Part shown: positions 18,001 to 26,800 of the stretch, piece by piece
Layout: the number at the start of each line of letters is the position of its first letter
Position numbering within the stretch: position 1 is the stretch's first letter
Source of the DNA: Clostridia bacterium
GTDB lineage: Bacteria; Bacillota; Clostridia; Oscillospirales; Acutalibacteraceae
Reading direction: 5' to 3'
DNA length: 64,000 nt
Assembly (NCBI GenBank): GCA_017440755.1
Contig: JAFSGP010000040.1
Location: 1 to 64,000 of the forward strand
Notes under the pieces: generated by a model
What the model was told of the DNA's origin: nothing
Seen by the model: the letters and a program-made list of their open reading frames with translations, nothing else
The model's database searches: none
Position numbers and translations under genes: made by a program

Positions 18001-20890
18001 CTGCGGTGATATTGCAGGCAAGGCGGTTGCCGCACAGCTGCTGCCGACCTGGTTCACCAATGCGTATGCCGGCAGCGAAATGGACGGCGTTACTCACTGC
18101 TGGGAAGCCGGTCCTGACGGCGCCTTCCCTACGCTTCTCTTTGATAACATCGGCTATTACTATACCTCTGGCGACGATGCTGATTGCTACCGGGAGATTA
18201 TCGAGATGGTGGAAAGCAGCAACAAGCTGGATGTCGATGTGGAATTTGAATGGTTCCAGGGTTATGAGACTGCCGAGCAGCAGGCGAATGCCGCCGCTGT
18301 TGACGCTGTTGTTCAGGCCGGCGACGGTGCCGGTATTACCAACCGTTACGTGACTAATCCTAAGTTGAGCGGTACTACCTCCCGTGAGTTGTACTTCATT
18401 TCCTACATTTACGGCGGTGATTACTTGGTGATGGACGCTCCCGCCTCTGCGATGGAGACCACCACCGGCATCTACGTTCGTATCAAGACGAACGGCACCA
18501 GCAAGATTCCCTTCATCATCTTGCCCACCACCGAAAAGAACAACAAGCTTGAAACCTGGCCGAACAATTTCGGTCCGGTTGCCACCAAGTATTACAACCT
18601 GGACGGTGAGCTGGTTTCCGAGAGCACCTATCTGATGCCCGCCGGCTTTGACGGCTATGCCTTCATTCCCTGTGGCGACATTGCAGGCAAGGCGGTTGCC
18701 GTGCAGCTGCTGCCGACCTGGTTCACCAATGCGTATGCCGGCAGTGAAATGGACGGCGCTACTCACTGCTGGGAAGCCGGTCCTGACGGCGGTTTCCCCG
18801 CTCTCTATTTCGATGATATCGGCTACTATAGCACACCTTACGGCAGTGCGGCTGAGTACGAGGCGCTGGTAGAAGAGTTGCAGGTATCGCCGGAAGTTGA
18901 AGTCGGCTTCCCCTACGAGGTCATTCAGGATTACGAGACCCAGGCGGCTAAGGACAACTTTGACCGTGGTCTGTATGAGAACGGCTCCGCAACGGAAAAT
19001 GCCGTAACCTACGGCACGGAGACTCAGCAGGCGCCTTTGAACGGCGAGTCTTCTATGCATTCTGCACTGTATGCCACCGGTTGGGGTACCGACCACGCCG
19101 TCAGCCACGCAACGGCTCCCACCATTGAGAATGTGTCCGGCGTGTTCTTCCGCCTGCGCCACAACCGCAGCGTTTCTGTGCCGCTGTGCGTGACTACCGC
19201 CGGTGTGGATACCGGTGTGACGGGTCTGCACGATGCGGCGTATGACCTGACCAACGGCAACAACGACGTGCGCTATTATTCTGTGAACGGTGAGCTGGTC
19301 GCCATCGGCAAGGCGGTGCCCGCCAACTTCGACGGCTATGTATTCGTGCCCGCCGATCTTTCCTCTAAGACCATTGACGGTATCACCTTCAACTGGATTG
19401 ATGCCTGGTACAATGCTTCCGGCGCCGAGAGCAGATGGCACAACGGTAACGATGCCGCCACCGCTACGGTGGTATCCTTTGACAACATCGGCTACTATGC
19501 GGCTCCTGCCGAGGCGACCGATGCGGACTATGCGGCGATGATCGCCGCCGTCCAGACCGAGCACAAGGACTTCCGTGATATGTGCAAGGAGGATATGGCT
19601 ATTGCGATGGAGGCCAGAGGCTTTGATGGTACCGATTCGTTGAGCGCTAAACTGCTGGCCGACTTTAAAGCGGCCGTGGAGGCTGCTGCCGACAGCACGG
19701 AGACCACCGCCATATTCAAGTCCTATCGTGCCGATATGGCGGCTCTGGCTAACACCCTGCGCCTTAACGTGGGTGGCGGACAGATCCGCGAGGACGACAA
19801 CGCGTTGCGTTTCATCATGGAGGTGGATCAGGACTTCTTAGCGTATATGCAGAAGACCTACACCAACGTGGAGTTTGGTACGCTGCTGGCCCGTCAGGAC
19901 CTGTACGGCGGCGATATGGTTTGCTCCACCGTAAAGAATGGCTTCAGCAAGAACGGCGCCACCACCATTAAGCGGGAGAGTGCCTTCGTGCCGGAGAATT
20001 ATACCGCTCACAACGGCGGCAAGACGCTGGTACATACCTGCGTTATCCGTAACGTGCCCGAGACGAACTACGATACGGTGCTTCGCGCCCGCAACTACAT
20101 GAAGTACACCGACGGCGATACGGAGTATATCGTATACGGTGAGGAAATTAATACCACCTATCAGACGATAAAGACGATGTCCAGCGACGCTTCCACCAAC
20201 ACGGTTTCACCCTTTGATCAGGTGTCCGAATCTGTATATTTGGTGGACCCGGATAATCCCGGTCTGCGTGTGATGTTTGTGGGTAACTCCATTACCCGTC
20301 ACGGTCCTCTGGAGGATATCGGCTGGAGCGGTGACTGGGGAATGGCAGCTTCCTCGGCCGACAAGGACTACGTCCATGTCAGTATGAATCGCATCAAGGA
20401 GACCCATCCCGATGCGGCATTTGCTCTCTGCTCTGTCAGTAGCTGGGAGGCAAGCTATCGCACGGCTGATGAGACCCTGCTGCAGACCTTTGCCGCCGCC
20501 CGTCGGTTTGATGCAGACATCATCGTGCTCCGTTTGGCGGAAAACTGCGATAACTCGAAGTTCACTTCCGAGGACAAGGCGCTGTTTGTCAGCCAGTTGG
20601 AGAAACTGGTGAATTACCTGAACGCGGACGGCGAGGCAGGAGTGCTGGTCACCACCGGCTTCTGGGATTCGCAGGTAGATGCCGGTCTCATCGAGTATGC
20701 AGATAAGTATGACTGCCCGCTGGTTGACCTGAACGATTTGGGTTATCAGGATCAGTATAAGGCCATCGGCGAATACTGGCATAGCGGCGTTTGCTCACAC
20801 CCCAACGATGCGGGTATGGCAGAGATCGCCAAGCGCATCTGCGATGCTATGGAGCAGATGCCGGAGTTTCAGGTGCCCGTTGAGGAGTAA
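15092..20890 (+). CDS. Large secreted multidomain protein: degenerate GH29-like domain, five beta-sandwich repeats, SGNH domain
   Basis: 1932 residues. Signal peptide (KRKWIAMLSALALLL..ALGVSTAVA) then a fucosidase (GH29)-like domain to about residue 360. WFADAKYGI, YVLLTLQ and VAGWWVDG recall GH29 WFxxAKFGI, YxxLTxKHHDGF and WFDG. The Asp of WWVDG fits the nucleophile, but the HWG and KHHDG histidines are lost. Five repeats of about 205-235 residues follow, starting near 363, 591, 828, 1050 and 1273; each opens with (I/F)(V/I/Q)(Q)(D/G)(Y/F)E and resembles a carbohydrate-binding jelly roll. Next comes a mixed domain (about 1476-1695), then an SGNH-hydrolase-like domain (GNSITRHG .. HPNDAG). 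GTG start chosen for its AGAGAGG site; ATG three codons earlier is possible. Likely a cell-surface or extracellular glycan-binding/modifying protein. Confidence 0.75.
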   Translation: MKRKWIAMLSALALLLTMVPALGVSTAVADTADTSWFADAKYGISAGVLNALQNNADAVPSGGAQTRWDTCVNEFDAELFALQAAQTGADYVLLTLQQADRYFCAPNKTYTNLIKKAGVDAADACATRDLPMELANALSRRGIKLMLYVTADGPWKDTEVFEQALGGEINEASHVPPVIVADNVGSEASANFKKNWLAVIEEFAARYGSMVAGWWVDGADGAKWSATELQNFADMLKTYNGSAVISFNAGSAELAPRYYVAADDFTAGESTYFDDYPEAKYLDSDNTPTDKGGAQWHILSYLHDIDGKGRGYAGYTAEEMKAYVEDVNEKGGVVTIDVSVGRSGAILSNELEVMKAVANLDDIKYEIIQDFETNAARKDSAHGKFLSGSAADETRCYNPDASRAQAPLSGTASFFSGLLATEWGADHVVGNAPKPYITNANGVFFRLKTSMDNSAALCVTTVGMNAATSGINDAAYDLTMNNSGIRYYDTDGDLVTTGMVVPAGFDGYVFVPANLSQKTLDGITIFWIDAWYNGYCAEGRWHSGHEWSTATIVGVDDIGYYCASSDEEYDTILADLLAADVEPETPSEITYEYEIVQDYEGANTNGAYWGHANLVNGGIGNSLMTDPATAQAPLSGLGSFATQHTAGGVGNSGADYLVADAATMQHSLSNPTGIFFRMKTSQTPNVTLYVSTCGAASTDVVWGGNNNAQFSLMNWSYNNNCLNARWYALDGTDKTVAGDGRVVPANFDGYVFIPCDLSSKSLEGLTVMYAQAWAIESPDYCSQWWTGSNENVISYDNVGFYTAATAEECIAIMNKVEGSYEPPKAEVAIDQFQGYETAEEQANAAAAGAMVQGGDGAGITNRYVTYGQISGTTSRELYFTAHNYGGDYLVMDAPASTLGKTSGIYVRIKTNSIKKMPFIILPTTEKAGALETWPNNYGPAATQYYNLKGELVSTSTYLMPAGFDGYAFIPCGDIAGKAVAAQLLPTWFTNAYAGSEMDGVTHCWEAGPDGAFPTLLFDNIGYYYTSGDDADCYREIIEMVESSNKLDVDVEFEWFQGYETAEQQANAAAVDAVVQAGDGAGITNRYVTNPKLSGTTSRELYFISYIYGGDYLVMDAPASAMETTTGIYVRIKTNGTSKIPFIILPTTEKNNKLETWPNNFGPVATKYYNLDGELVSESTYLMPAGFDGYAFIPCGDIAGKAVAVQLLPTWFTNAYAGSEMDGATHCWEAGPDGGFPALYFDDIGYYSTPYGSAAEYEALVEELQVSPEVEVGFPYEVIQDYETQAAKDNFDRGLYENGSATENAVTYGTETQQAPLNGESSMHSALYATGWGTDHAVSHATAPTIENVSGVFFRLRHNRSVSVPLCVTTAGVDTGVTGLHDAAYDLTNGNNDVRYYSVNGELVAIGKAVPANFDGYVFVPADLSSKTIDGITFNWIDAWYNASGAESRWHNGNDAATATVVSFDNIGYYAAPAEATDADYAAMIAAVQTEHKDFRDMCKEDMAIAMEARGFDGTDSLSAKLLADFKAAVEAAADSTETTAIFKSYRADMAALANTLRLNVGGGQIREDDNALRFIMEVDQDFLAYMQKTYTNVEFGTLLARQDLYGGDMVCSTVKNGFSKNGATTIKRESAFVPENYTAHNGGKTLVHTCVIRNVPETNYDTVLRARNYMKYTDGDTEYIVYGEEINTTYQTIKTMSSDASTNTVSPFDQVSESVYLVDPDNPGLRVMFVGNSITRHGPLEDIGWSGDWGMAASSADKDYVHVSMNRIKETHPDAAFALCSVSSWEASYRTADETLLQTFAAARRFDADIIVLRLAENCDNSKFTSEDKALFVSQLEKLVNYLNADGEAGVLVTTGFWDSQVDAGLIEYADKYDCPLVDLNDLGYQDQYKAIGEYWHSGVCSHPNDAGMAEIAKRICDAMEQMPEFQVPVEE

Positions 20891-20905
20891 AATGAATCCG
20901 ATGAC

Positions 20906-20938
20906 AATCTCCGCCGTTTTATAAACGGCGGAGATTTC
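20906..20938 (+). terminator. Strong hairpin between the two SGNH genes
   Basis: AATCTCCGCCGTTT, TAT loop, and its perfect complement. The T-tract after it is short (TTT), so it may be a partial terminator allowing some read-through to the next gene. Confidence 0.6.
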
Positions 20939-20965
20939 CTCGATAGTATGGAGAGGATGAAAAAC

Positions 20966-21781
20966 ATGTTAAAGGCAAGCAAAATGGCGCGGCTGCTGCG
21001 ACAGGTAGCCGTAGGGGCAATCGTTACGCCCTGTCTTCTTCTTGGCGTTGGGTGTAACCGTGAGACGGTGGGGAGCGACGCGTCCAATAACACCGTTTCG
21101 CCCTATAATCAGGTATCCCAGAGTGTGTATACGATGGGGGCGGACAAGGGCGGCCTGCGTGTGCTGTTCGTAGGCAACTCCATGGCATTGCACGGTCCCT
21201 GCGAGCCTATTGGCTGGAATAATAACTGGGGTATGGCGGCTTCCGCTTTGGAAAAGGACTATATCCACGTTTGTATGGACCGTATCCGTCAGACACACCC
21301 CGATGCGGCGTTTGCTCTCTGCTCTGCCAGCACGTGGGAGGCGAACTATCGCACGGTGGACGAGGCGATGCTGGAAGAATATGCCGCGGCGCGGGAGTTT
21401 GATGCGGATATCATTGTCGTTCGCATTGTAGAAAATTGCGACAATTCCCAGTTTACGGAAGAAGACAAGGAGATCTTTGTCAGCCAGCTGGAAAAGCTGG
21501 TGAATTACCTAAACGCTGACGGAGAGGCCGAGGTGATGCTCACCACCGGCTTCTGGGACCATCTGGCGGATACCGGCCTGATCGCCTATGCGCTCAAGCA
21601 CGGGTGTCCGTGGGTGGATCTGAACGATTTGGGATATCAAGACCAGTATAAGGCGCTGGGCGAATATGAGCACACCGGTGTCTGCTTGCACCCGAACGAT
21701 GCAGGTATGGAGGCGATTGCCACCCGTATTTGTGTGACGATGGAGCAGATGCCCGCTTTTCAAGTGAAAGAGGAAGAATAA
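20966..21781 (+). CDS. SGNH/GDSL-like secreted protein, paralogue of the upstream C-terminal domain
   Basis: 271 residues. A hydrophobic N-terminus ends in LLLGVGCNRE, a loose lipobox, so it may be a lipoprotein. From SDASNNTVSPYNQVSQSVY onward it aligns along its whole length with the last 240 residues of the preceding protein. It shares the VGNSM..HGP start, NCDNSQFTEEDKEIFVSQLEKLVNYLNADGE (conserved in both) and CLHPNDAGM with the Asp/His block V pair. Start chosen with GGAGAGG 9 nt upstream; two earlier ATGs lack a proper site. Probably arose by duplication of the domain. Substrate unknown; family members are esterases/acetylesterases. Confidence 0.75.
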   Translation: MLKASKMARLLRQVAVGAIVTPCLLLGVGCNRETVGSDASNNTVSPYNQVSQSVYTMGADKGGLRVLFVGNSMALHGPCEPIGWNNNWGMAASALEKDYIHVCMDRIRQTHPDAAFALCSASTWEANYRTVDEAMLEEYAAAREFDADIIVVRIVENCDNSQFTEEDKEIFVSQLEKLVNYLNADGEAEVMLTTGFWDHLADTGLIAYALKHGCPWVDLNDLGYQDQYKALGEYEHTGVCLHPNDAGMEAIATRICVTMEQMPAFQVKEEE

Positions 21782-21787
21782 AAAAGG

Positions 21788-21820
21788 AAGGGACAACGCA
21801 TCAGGCGTTGTCCCTTTTTT
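21788..21820. terminator. Bidirectional terminator between convergent genes
   Basis: AGGGACAACGC, ATCA loop, complement; A-run on one side and T7 on the other serve both strands. Confidence 0.85.
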
Positions 21821-22989
21821 TAATAGCACGCTTCGAAGATGTCCTTGACCACGTTGTAGTCCATGGGGATATAGCTCTTGACCGCCCGTGTGCGACCGAA
21901 AGAGCACAGCTCCGCCAGACGGGGGATACAGCTCTCCGGAATGGCAAAATCCCGCAGGCGGGTGGGCATTCCCAGCTCTGCAAAGTAGTCTGCCATACGG
22001 CGGATACCCTCTTCGGCGGCCACTTTGTCGTCCGCTTCGGTGACCTCCCACACACGGCGGGCGAATTGGGCAAAGCGGGGGATATTGTGGGGGTAGATGT
22101 ACCGTGCCCAGGCGGGGAACAGCACCGCCAGACCCGCTCCGTGGGCGATATGCTCGTACTCGCCGCTGAGGGCATGCTCCAGCTGGTGCACCGCCAGCGC
22201 CTGCTCGCGGAAGCAGCCGGTCAGCCCGTTATGGGACAGGCTGGAGCCCCACATCATATTTGCCCGCGCCTCGTAGTTCTGCGGGTCGGTGAGCAGGGTG
22301 CGTCCCGCATTGATCAGCGCCCGCAGGACACCTTCCGCCATCTGATCGGTCAGGTCTGTGGGAGGACAGACGGTGAAGTACCGCTCCATGGTGTGTGCCA
22401 TGCTGTCCACAATGCCGCAGGCGGTCTGGTAGGGGCTGACGGTGTAGGTCAGCTCGGGATTACAGATAGAAAAGAGGCAGCGGTTAAATTGGCTGCCGAA
22501 GCCCCGCTTGCTGTTTAGCTCCGTATTGGTGAGCACCGCCGAGGCGCTCATCTCGCTGCCGGCGGCGGCGAGGGTGAGCACACAGCCCACGGGCAGCGCC
22601 GCCTTGGGAGTGGCCTTACCGCAGTGAAAATCCCACTCGTCCCCCTCGTAGGGGACGCCCACGGCGGTGCACTTGGCGGAGTCGATGACGCTACCGCCGC
22701 CCACCGCCAAGACGAGCTGGACCTTGTGCTCGCGGGCGACGGCGATGGCGCTTCGCACGAACTCCACGGTGGGATTGGGCTGTACGCCGCCCATCTCCAC
22801 TACCGTGATGCCGCTGTCCCGCAGGGACTGCATAATCTCGTCGTACAGCCCGCTTGCTTTGATGCTGTTCTTGCCGTATTGCAGCATAATGCGATCGTAG
22901 CCGTAGCCTTTGATGATGTCGCCCACCTGCTTATGGGTGTTCCGCCCGAAGATCACGTTGGTGGGGGCGTGATAGGTGAAGTTATTCAT
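21820..22989 (-). CDS. Iron-containing alcohol dehydrogenase (butanol-dehydrogenase-like)
   Basis: 389 residues, group III Fe-dependent alcohol dehydrogenase. Nucleotide-binding GGGSVIDSAK, metal ligands in the region CGIVDSMAHTMERYF and HQLEHALSGEYEHIAHGAGLAVLFPAW, plus the N-terminal FGRNTHKQVGD. It probably reduces aldehydes to alcohols with NAD(P)H during fermentation. It starts 4 nt after the nitroreductase stop with AAGGAG overlapping that gene's end, so the two form one transcript. Confidence 0.93.
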   Translation of the reverse strand: MNNFTYHAPTNVIFGRNTHKQVGDIIKGYGYDRIMLQYGKNSIKASGLYDEIMQSLRDSGITVVEMGGVQPNPTVEFVRSAIAVAREHKVQLVLAVGGGSVIDSAKCTAVGVPYEGDEWDFHCGKATPKAALPVGCVLTLAAAGSEMSASAVLTNTELNSKRGFGSQFNRCLFSICNPELTYTVSPYQTACGIVDSMAHTMERYFTVCPPTDLTDQMAEGVLRALINAGRTLLTDPQNYEARANMMWGSSLSHNGLTGCFREQALAVHQLEHALSGEYEHIAHGAGLAVLFPAWARYIYPHNIPRFAQFARRVWEVTEADDKVAAEEGIRRMADYFAELGMPTRLRDFAIPESCIPRLAELCSFGRTRAVKSYIPMDYNVVKDIFEACY

Positions 22990-22993
22990 AGGG

Positions 22994-23524
22994 TTACTCC
23001 TTTTCGGTAATGAGGTCGGCGGCGGACTTGCGCTTTTTCACGCGGAGGGTGTCGTCCGGGGCGGGATAGCCTAAGCAGATGACCAGCCGCACCGCGCCGT
23101 CCAGACCGCAGACTTCTCGTATTTTAGCATCGTCCAGCCAGCCCAAAATGCAGGTACCAAGCCCCTGGGCGGTGGCCTCCGCCGTCAGATAGGCGGCAAG
23201 GATGCCGATGTCGATGGAGCGGTAGTCGTTGCCTTTGACTTTAGCGCCCAAAGCGGCGGTTTTGACGTAGGGCTTTTCGGAGATGACCAGCTGAATGGGG
23301 GCGTCAGTAGTAAACTTGTTCATTCCCATACCTTGGGTGGCCTTTGCCACCTGCCGTGCCGCCTCGCCACGGCAGACGGTGACGTGGTAGGGCTGCCCGT
23401 TGCAGGCGGAGGGGGAGAGCCGTCCTGCCTCCAGTATGGCGGCGAGCTTTTCCGCCTCCACGGGGCGGGTGGGGTCGTAGCGGCGGCAGGATTGCCGTGT
23501 CTGTGCGATCTCGGTGAAGTTCAT
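22994..23524 (-). CDS. Nitroreductase family flavoprotein
   Basis: 176 residues, short clostridial type. FMN-binding start TRQSCRRYDPTRPVEAEKLAAILEAGRLSPSACNGQPYHVTV, and the C-terminal VCLGYP-like segment (LVICLGYPAPD). NAD(P)H-dependent reduction of nitro or quinone compounds; natural substrate unknown. AGGAGGTG ribosome binding site. First gene of a two-gene operon with the alcohol dehydrogenase, suggesting a role in redox balance or detoxification. Confidence 0.92.
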   Translation of the reverse strand: MNFTEIAQTRQSCRRYDPTRPVEAEKLAAILEAGRLSPSACNGQPYHVTVCRGEAARQVAKATQGMGMNKFTTDAPIQLVISEKPYVKTAALGAKVKGNDYRSIDIGILAAYLTAEATAQGLGTCILGWLDDAKIREVCGLDGAVRLVICLGYPAPDDTLRVKKRKSAADLITEKE

Positions 23525-23550
23525 AGGGCACCTCCTGTGGCTTTTTTGTT

Positions 23551-23579
23551 AGTATACCGCATTTTGGGGAGGATGTAAA
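23551..23579 (-). promoter_or_regulatory. Sigma-A promoter of the nitroreductase operon
   Basis: Minus strand TTTACA (23579-23574), 17 bp, TATACT (23556-23551). Confidence 0.75.
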
Positions 23580-23625
23580 GAGGGGGGCGTGACGATCGAC
23601 TTCGGCTTTCACGCACATATTTTTA

Positions 23626-23654
23626 TTGATTTTTATCGGGGGATATGGTACACT
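23626..23654 (+). promoter_or_regulatory. Sigma-A promoter of the leader RNA and LRR gene
   Basis: TTGATT (23626-23631), 17 bp, TACACT (23649-23654). The expected transcription start near 23661 is the first base of the outer stem of the leader. Confidence 0.75.
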
Positions 23655-23660
23655 ATATTT

Positions 23661-23844
23661 GCCAAACAAAATTTCAGAGTTTCTCTGTGCATATTTTAGC
23701 AACAAGCGACGTATTTTACTTCGGTAAAAATACAGTGGCTCTGTTTCTGCATACACTTGCTTGTTGCGAGAAATGCTGGAATTTTGTTTGGCGACAGTGG
23801 AGCTGCGTGTTTTTCGGTGCGTAGCTTCGGCTACGCACTTTTTT
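23661..23844 (+). ncRNA. Long structured leader RNA ending in an intrinsic terminator
   Basis: The 132-nt domain is closed by GCCAAACAAAATT (23661-23673) pairing with AATTTTGTTTGGC (23780-23792). Inside it TTTCTC (23680-23685) pairs with GAGAAA (23768-23773), and GCAACAAG (23699-23706) with CTTGTTGC at 23760-23767. A 13-nt bulge lies on the 5' side, and the apical region holds a UUCG-capped hairpin (GTATTTTAC/GTAAAAATAC) plus about 23 unpaired bases. A separate terminator GTGCGTAGC-TTCG-GCTACGCAC with T6 follows at 23817-23844, then the GGAGG site of the LRR gene. It does not match a riboswitch class I know. It could be a cis-acting attenuator or a stand-alone small RNA of about 184 nt, 6S-like in outline. 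Confidence 0.6.
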
Positions 23845-23865
23845 ATATTTGAAGGAGGAAAGAAA

Positions 23866-26800
23866 ATGAAAAACCGCATTTTGTCCGTGTTGCTGACCTT
23901 GGCACTTTTGCTTACCTGTGTCCCTCTGGGAGGGGTGCCTGTATCCGCACAATCGCCTGACATTATACATACGCATACATACACAGACGGTGTTTGTGTA
24001 ACCTGTGGTCAGATTCTCTATACAGCGGCACAGGATTTTTCTTCCGGAGCAGACGTGTTGCATGCATCTCCTGCCGATTGTTACAATTTGGTCGGAAACG
24101 GCAACGGTTTTGGTACGGCACTGCAGTTCTTCCGCACAGAGGAGCGTGCAGCCATAACCATTGATTTTGACCAAAAAGGTACGGCGGAGCAGAAGGCGTT
24201 GGTTTTCTGGTATGACGTTACCGCCTCTGTGTTTACGGCTGACTCGGCGATGTCTTTCATTCCGTACACCGCAGAGGGAAGCGGCATCACCATGAGCACC
24301 GGGTACACCTATTATACGGTGATTGACGGTGTGGTATCTGCACGGAAACCCACCACCAACTTTACGCTGACGCTTCCCGTAGGAACAAAAGGCTGGATGG
24401 TCTTGCCTTTGCCGGCAGAGGGGACTTGGAAGTACGATTTTGGAACGCCATACACTTATTATGGCACTTGCTATGATTTGGCGAGCGTCTATTTGGAGTT
24501 CATCTATTACATAGATGCTTCCGTTGTGGTGGACCAGATTGGATTTACCACCGACGTGGATGCCTTCATCGATCTTGCCGCATCCGGCAACGAGAATATG
24601 CCCGGATATACACAGGCAAATTGTGCCGTGGATGGGCACGCTTTCGCTCCGCCCACCTGTGTGTCGCCTATGATTTGCTCGGTTTGCGGTGCCACCCAAG
24701 GCGCGGCACGGGGACACAAATATACCCAAAGCAACGTTTGCTATGTATGCGGTGAAGCGGACAGCCACTGCTTTACGATGACGCGGGACAACGGGACGTT
24801 GCGTATAGACGGCTACAATGGAGCCTATTCGGAGGTGGTTTTGCCCGCCGCAGTCAACGGATGTCCCGTTACAGCCATTAATAGATGGGCATTTGCCAAC
24901 TGCGATACCTTGCGAAAGATTACGATACCCGATACGATAGCCGCCATTGGAGAAAGTGCCTTTTTGGATTGCAACGCCTTGGCAGAAGTGCGTATCGGTA
25001 ACGGCGTTGTTTCCATTGCCGATATGGCGTTTCTGGGCTGCAATTTCCTTGCCACGGTAACGTTACCGGACAGCTTGCTTTCTTTCGGGGTGGGTGTGTT
25101 TTCCGGCGCCTACACGCTTCGGGAGATTCTCGTCGGCGATGGGAATCCGATGTTTTCCTCTGTGGACGGCGTGTTGTTCACCAAAGACGGAACACAGCTG
25201 GTTTGTTACCCGCCTGCGAAGCAGCAGACGGAGTATACGATTCCGGATGGGGTTACGGTTATTAACAAAGAGGCTTTCTCCTCCTGCACGCTGTTGAACG
25301 CAGTGCACATTCCGGAGAGTGTTATAGAAATCGGCAAATATGCTTTTAACGGTTGCTATAACCTGAAAGCTATCGATATTCCTGAAAAGGTTTCCCGTAT
25401 TGGGGACAGCGCTTTCCACGATTGTGAGAAACTGGAGCATATATCCGTGGCAGAGGATAATACGAGCTACTGTGCGATAGACGGTGTGCTGTTCAGCGAG
25501 GACAGGACTCGGTTGTTACGCTATCCTTCCGCCAAGGCAGGGGACAGCTACGCGATTCCTTTGGGAACGATGTTCGTGGAACTGTATGCTTTTATGGAGT
25601 GCAGTCTAACCGACGTAATTATACCTTACAGCGTAACCTCCTTGGGGGATGCCGCCTTTTTCGACTGCGCCTCGTTGGAGCGGGTTACCATTGCAGGGCA
25701 AATGACCCACATAGAAGCGAGCACGTTCAGTCTGTGCAGTGCCCTTACCTTGTACAGTTATGAAGGTTCCTATGTGCAGGCGTTTGCTGAGGAGAATGAT
25801 ATTCCCTTTATTCCGCATGTGTGTGGTCACATATGGGATGAGGCAACCTGTACGGCGGCGAAAATCTGCACCGTCTGCGGTGCGACCGAAGGTGAGGCGC
25901 TGGGCCACGAGTGGCAGGCGGCCACCTGCACGGCGGCAAAGACTTGTGTCGCCTGCGGTGCTACCAGCGGCAAGGCGTTGGGTCACAGCTACAAAACCAC
26001 CACCACCAAGGCAACATTGTCCGCAAGTGGCGGTGTGGTGAAAAAATGTACCGTCTGCGGCAATGTGGCGAGCAACACCACCATCGCCAAGGTGACCTCG
26101 ATCGCCTTTAAGAAAGCCACTACCACCTACGATGGCACGACGAAAAAGCCTACCGTGGTGGTGAAGGATGCGAGCGGCAAGACTCTGAAATTGGGCACTG
26201 ACTACACAGTGACCTATCCCACAGGAATGAAGAAGGCGGGCACCTACAAGGTGAAGGTAACGCTGAAGGGCAACTACAGCGGCGAAAAGACGCTGACCTA
26301 TAAAATCAACCCCATTAGCGTATCCACCTGCAAGATCGCCTTTAAGAAAGCCACCACCACCTACGACGGCAAGGTGAAAAAGCCCACCGTGGTGGTGAAG
26401 AATGCGAATGGCACCACGCTGAAGCTGGGCACCCACTACAAAGTAGTGTACCCCACGGGGATGAAGAATGCAGGCACCTACAAGGTGAAAGTGGTGATGC
26501 TGGGCAACTACAGCGGCACGAAAACGCTCACCTATAAAATCAACCCCATCAGCGTATCCACCTGCAAGATCGCCTTTAAGAAAGCCACCACCACCTACAA
26601 CGGCAAGGTAAAAACCCCTGCCGTGGTGGTGAAGAATGCAAACGGCACCACCCTTAAATTGGGCACCCACTACAAGGTGGTGTATCCTGCGGGGATGAAA
26701 AAGGTCGGCACCTACAAGGTGAAAGTGGTGATGCTGGGCAACTACAGCGGCGAAAAGACGCTGACCTATAAAATCAACCCCATCAGCGTATCCACCTGCA

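Noticed and set aside
16460..19564. Antisense open frame of more than 1000 codons inside the giant secreted protein gene
   Set aside because: It arises from GC-rich codon bias and repeats of the plus-strand gene, has no ribosome binding site or recognisable domain, and mirrors the repeat period of the real gene.
23661..23792. MITE with terminal inverted repeats
   Set aside because: The outer stem starts exactly at the predicted transcription start, inner helices are nested, no target-site duplication is visible and only one copy occurs here; an RNA structure explains it better.
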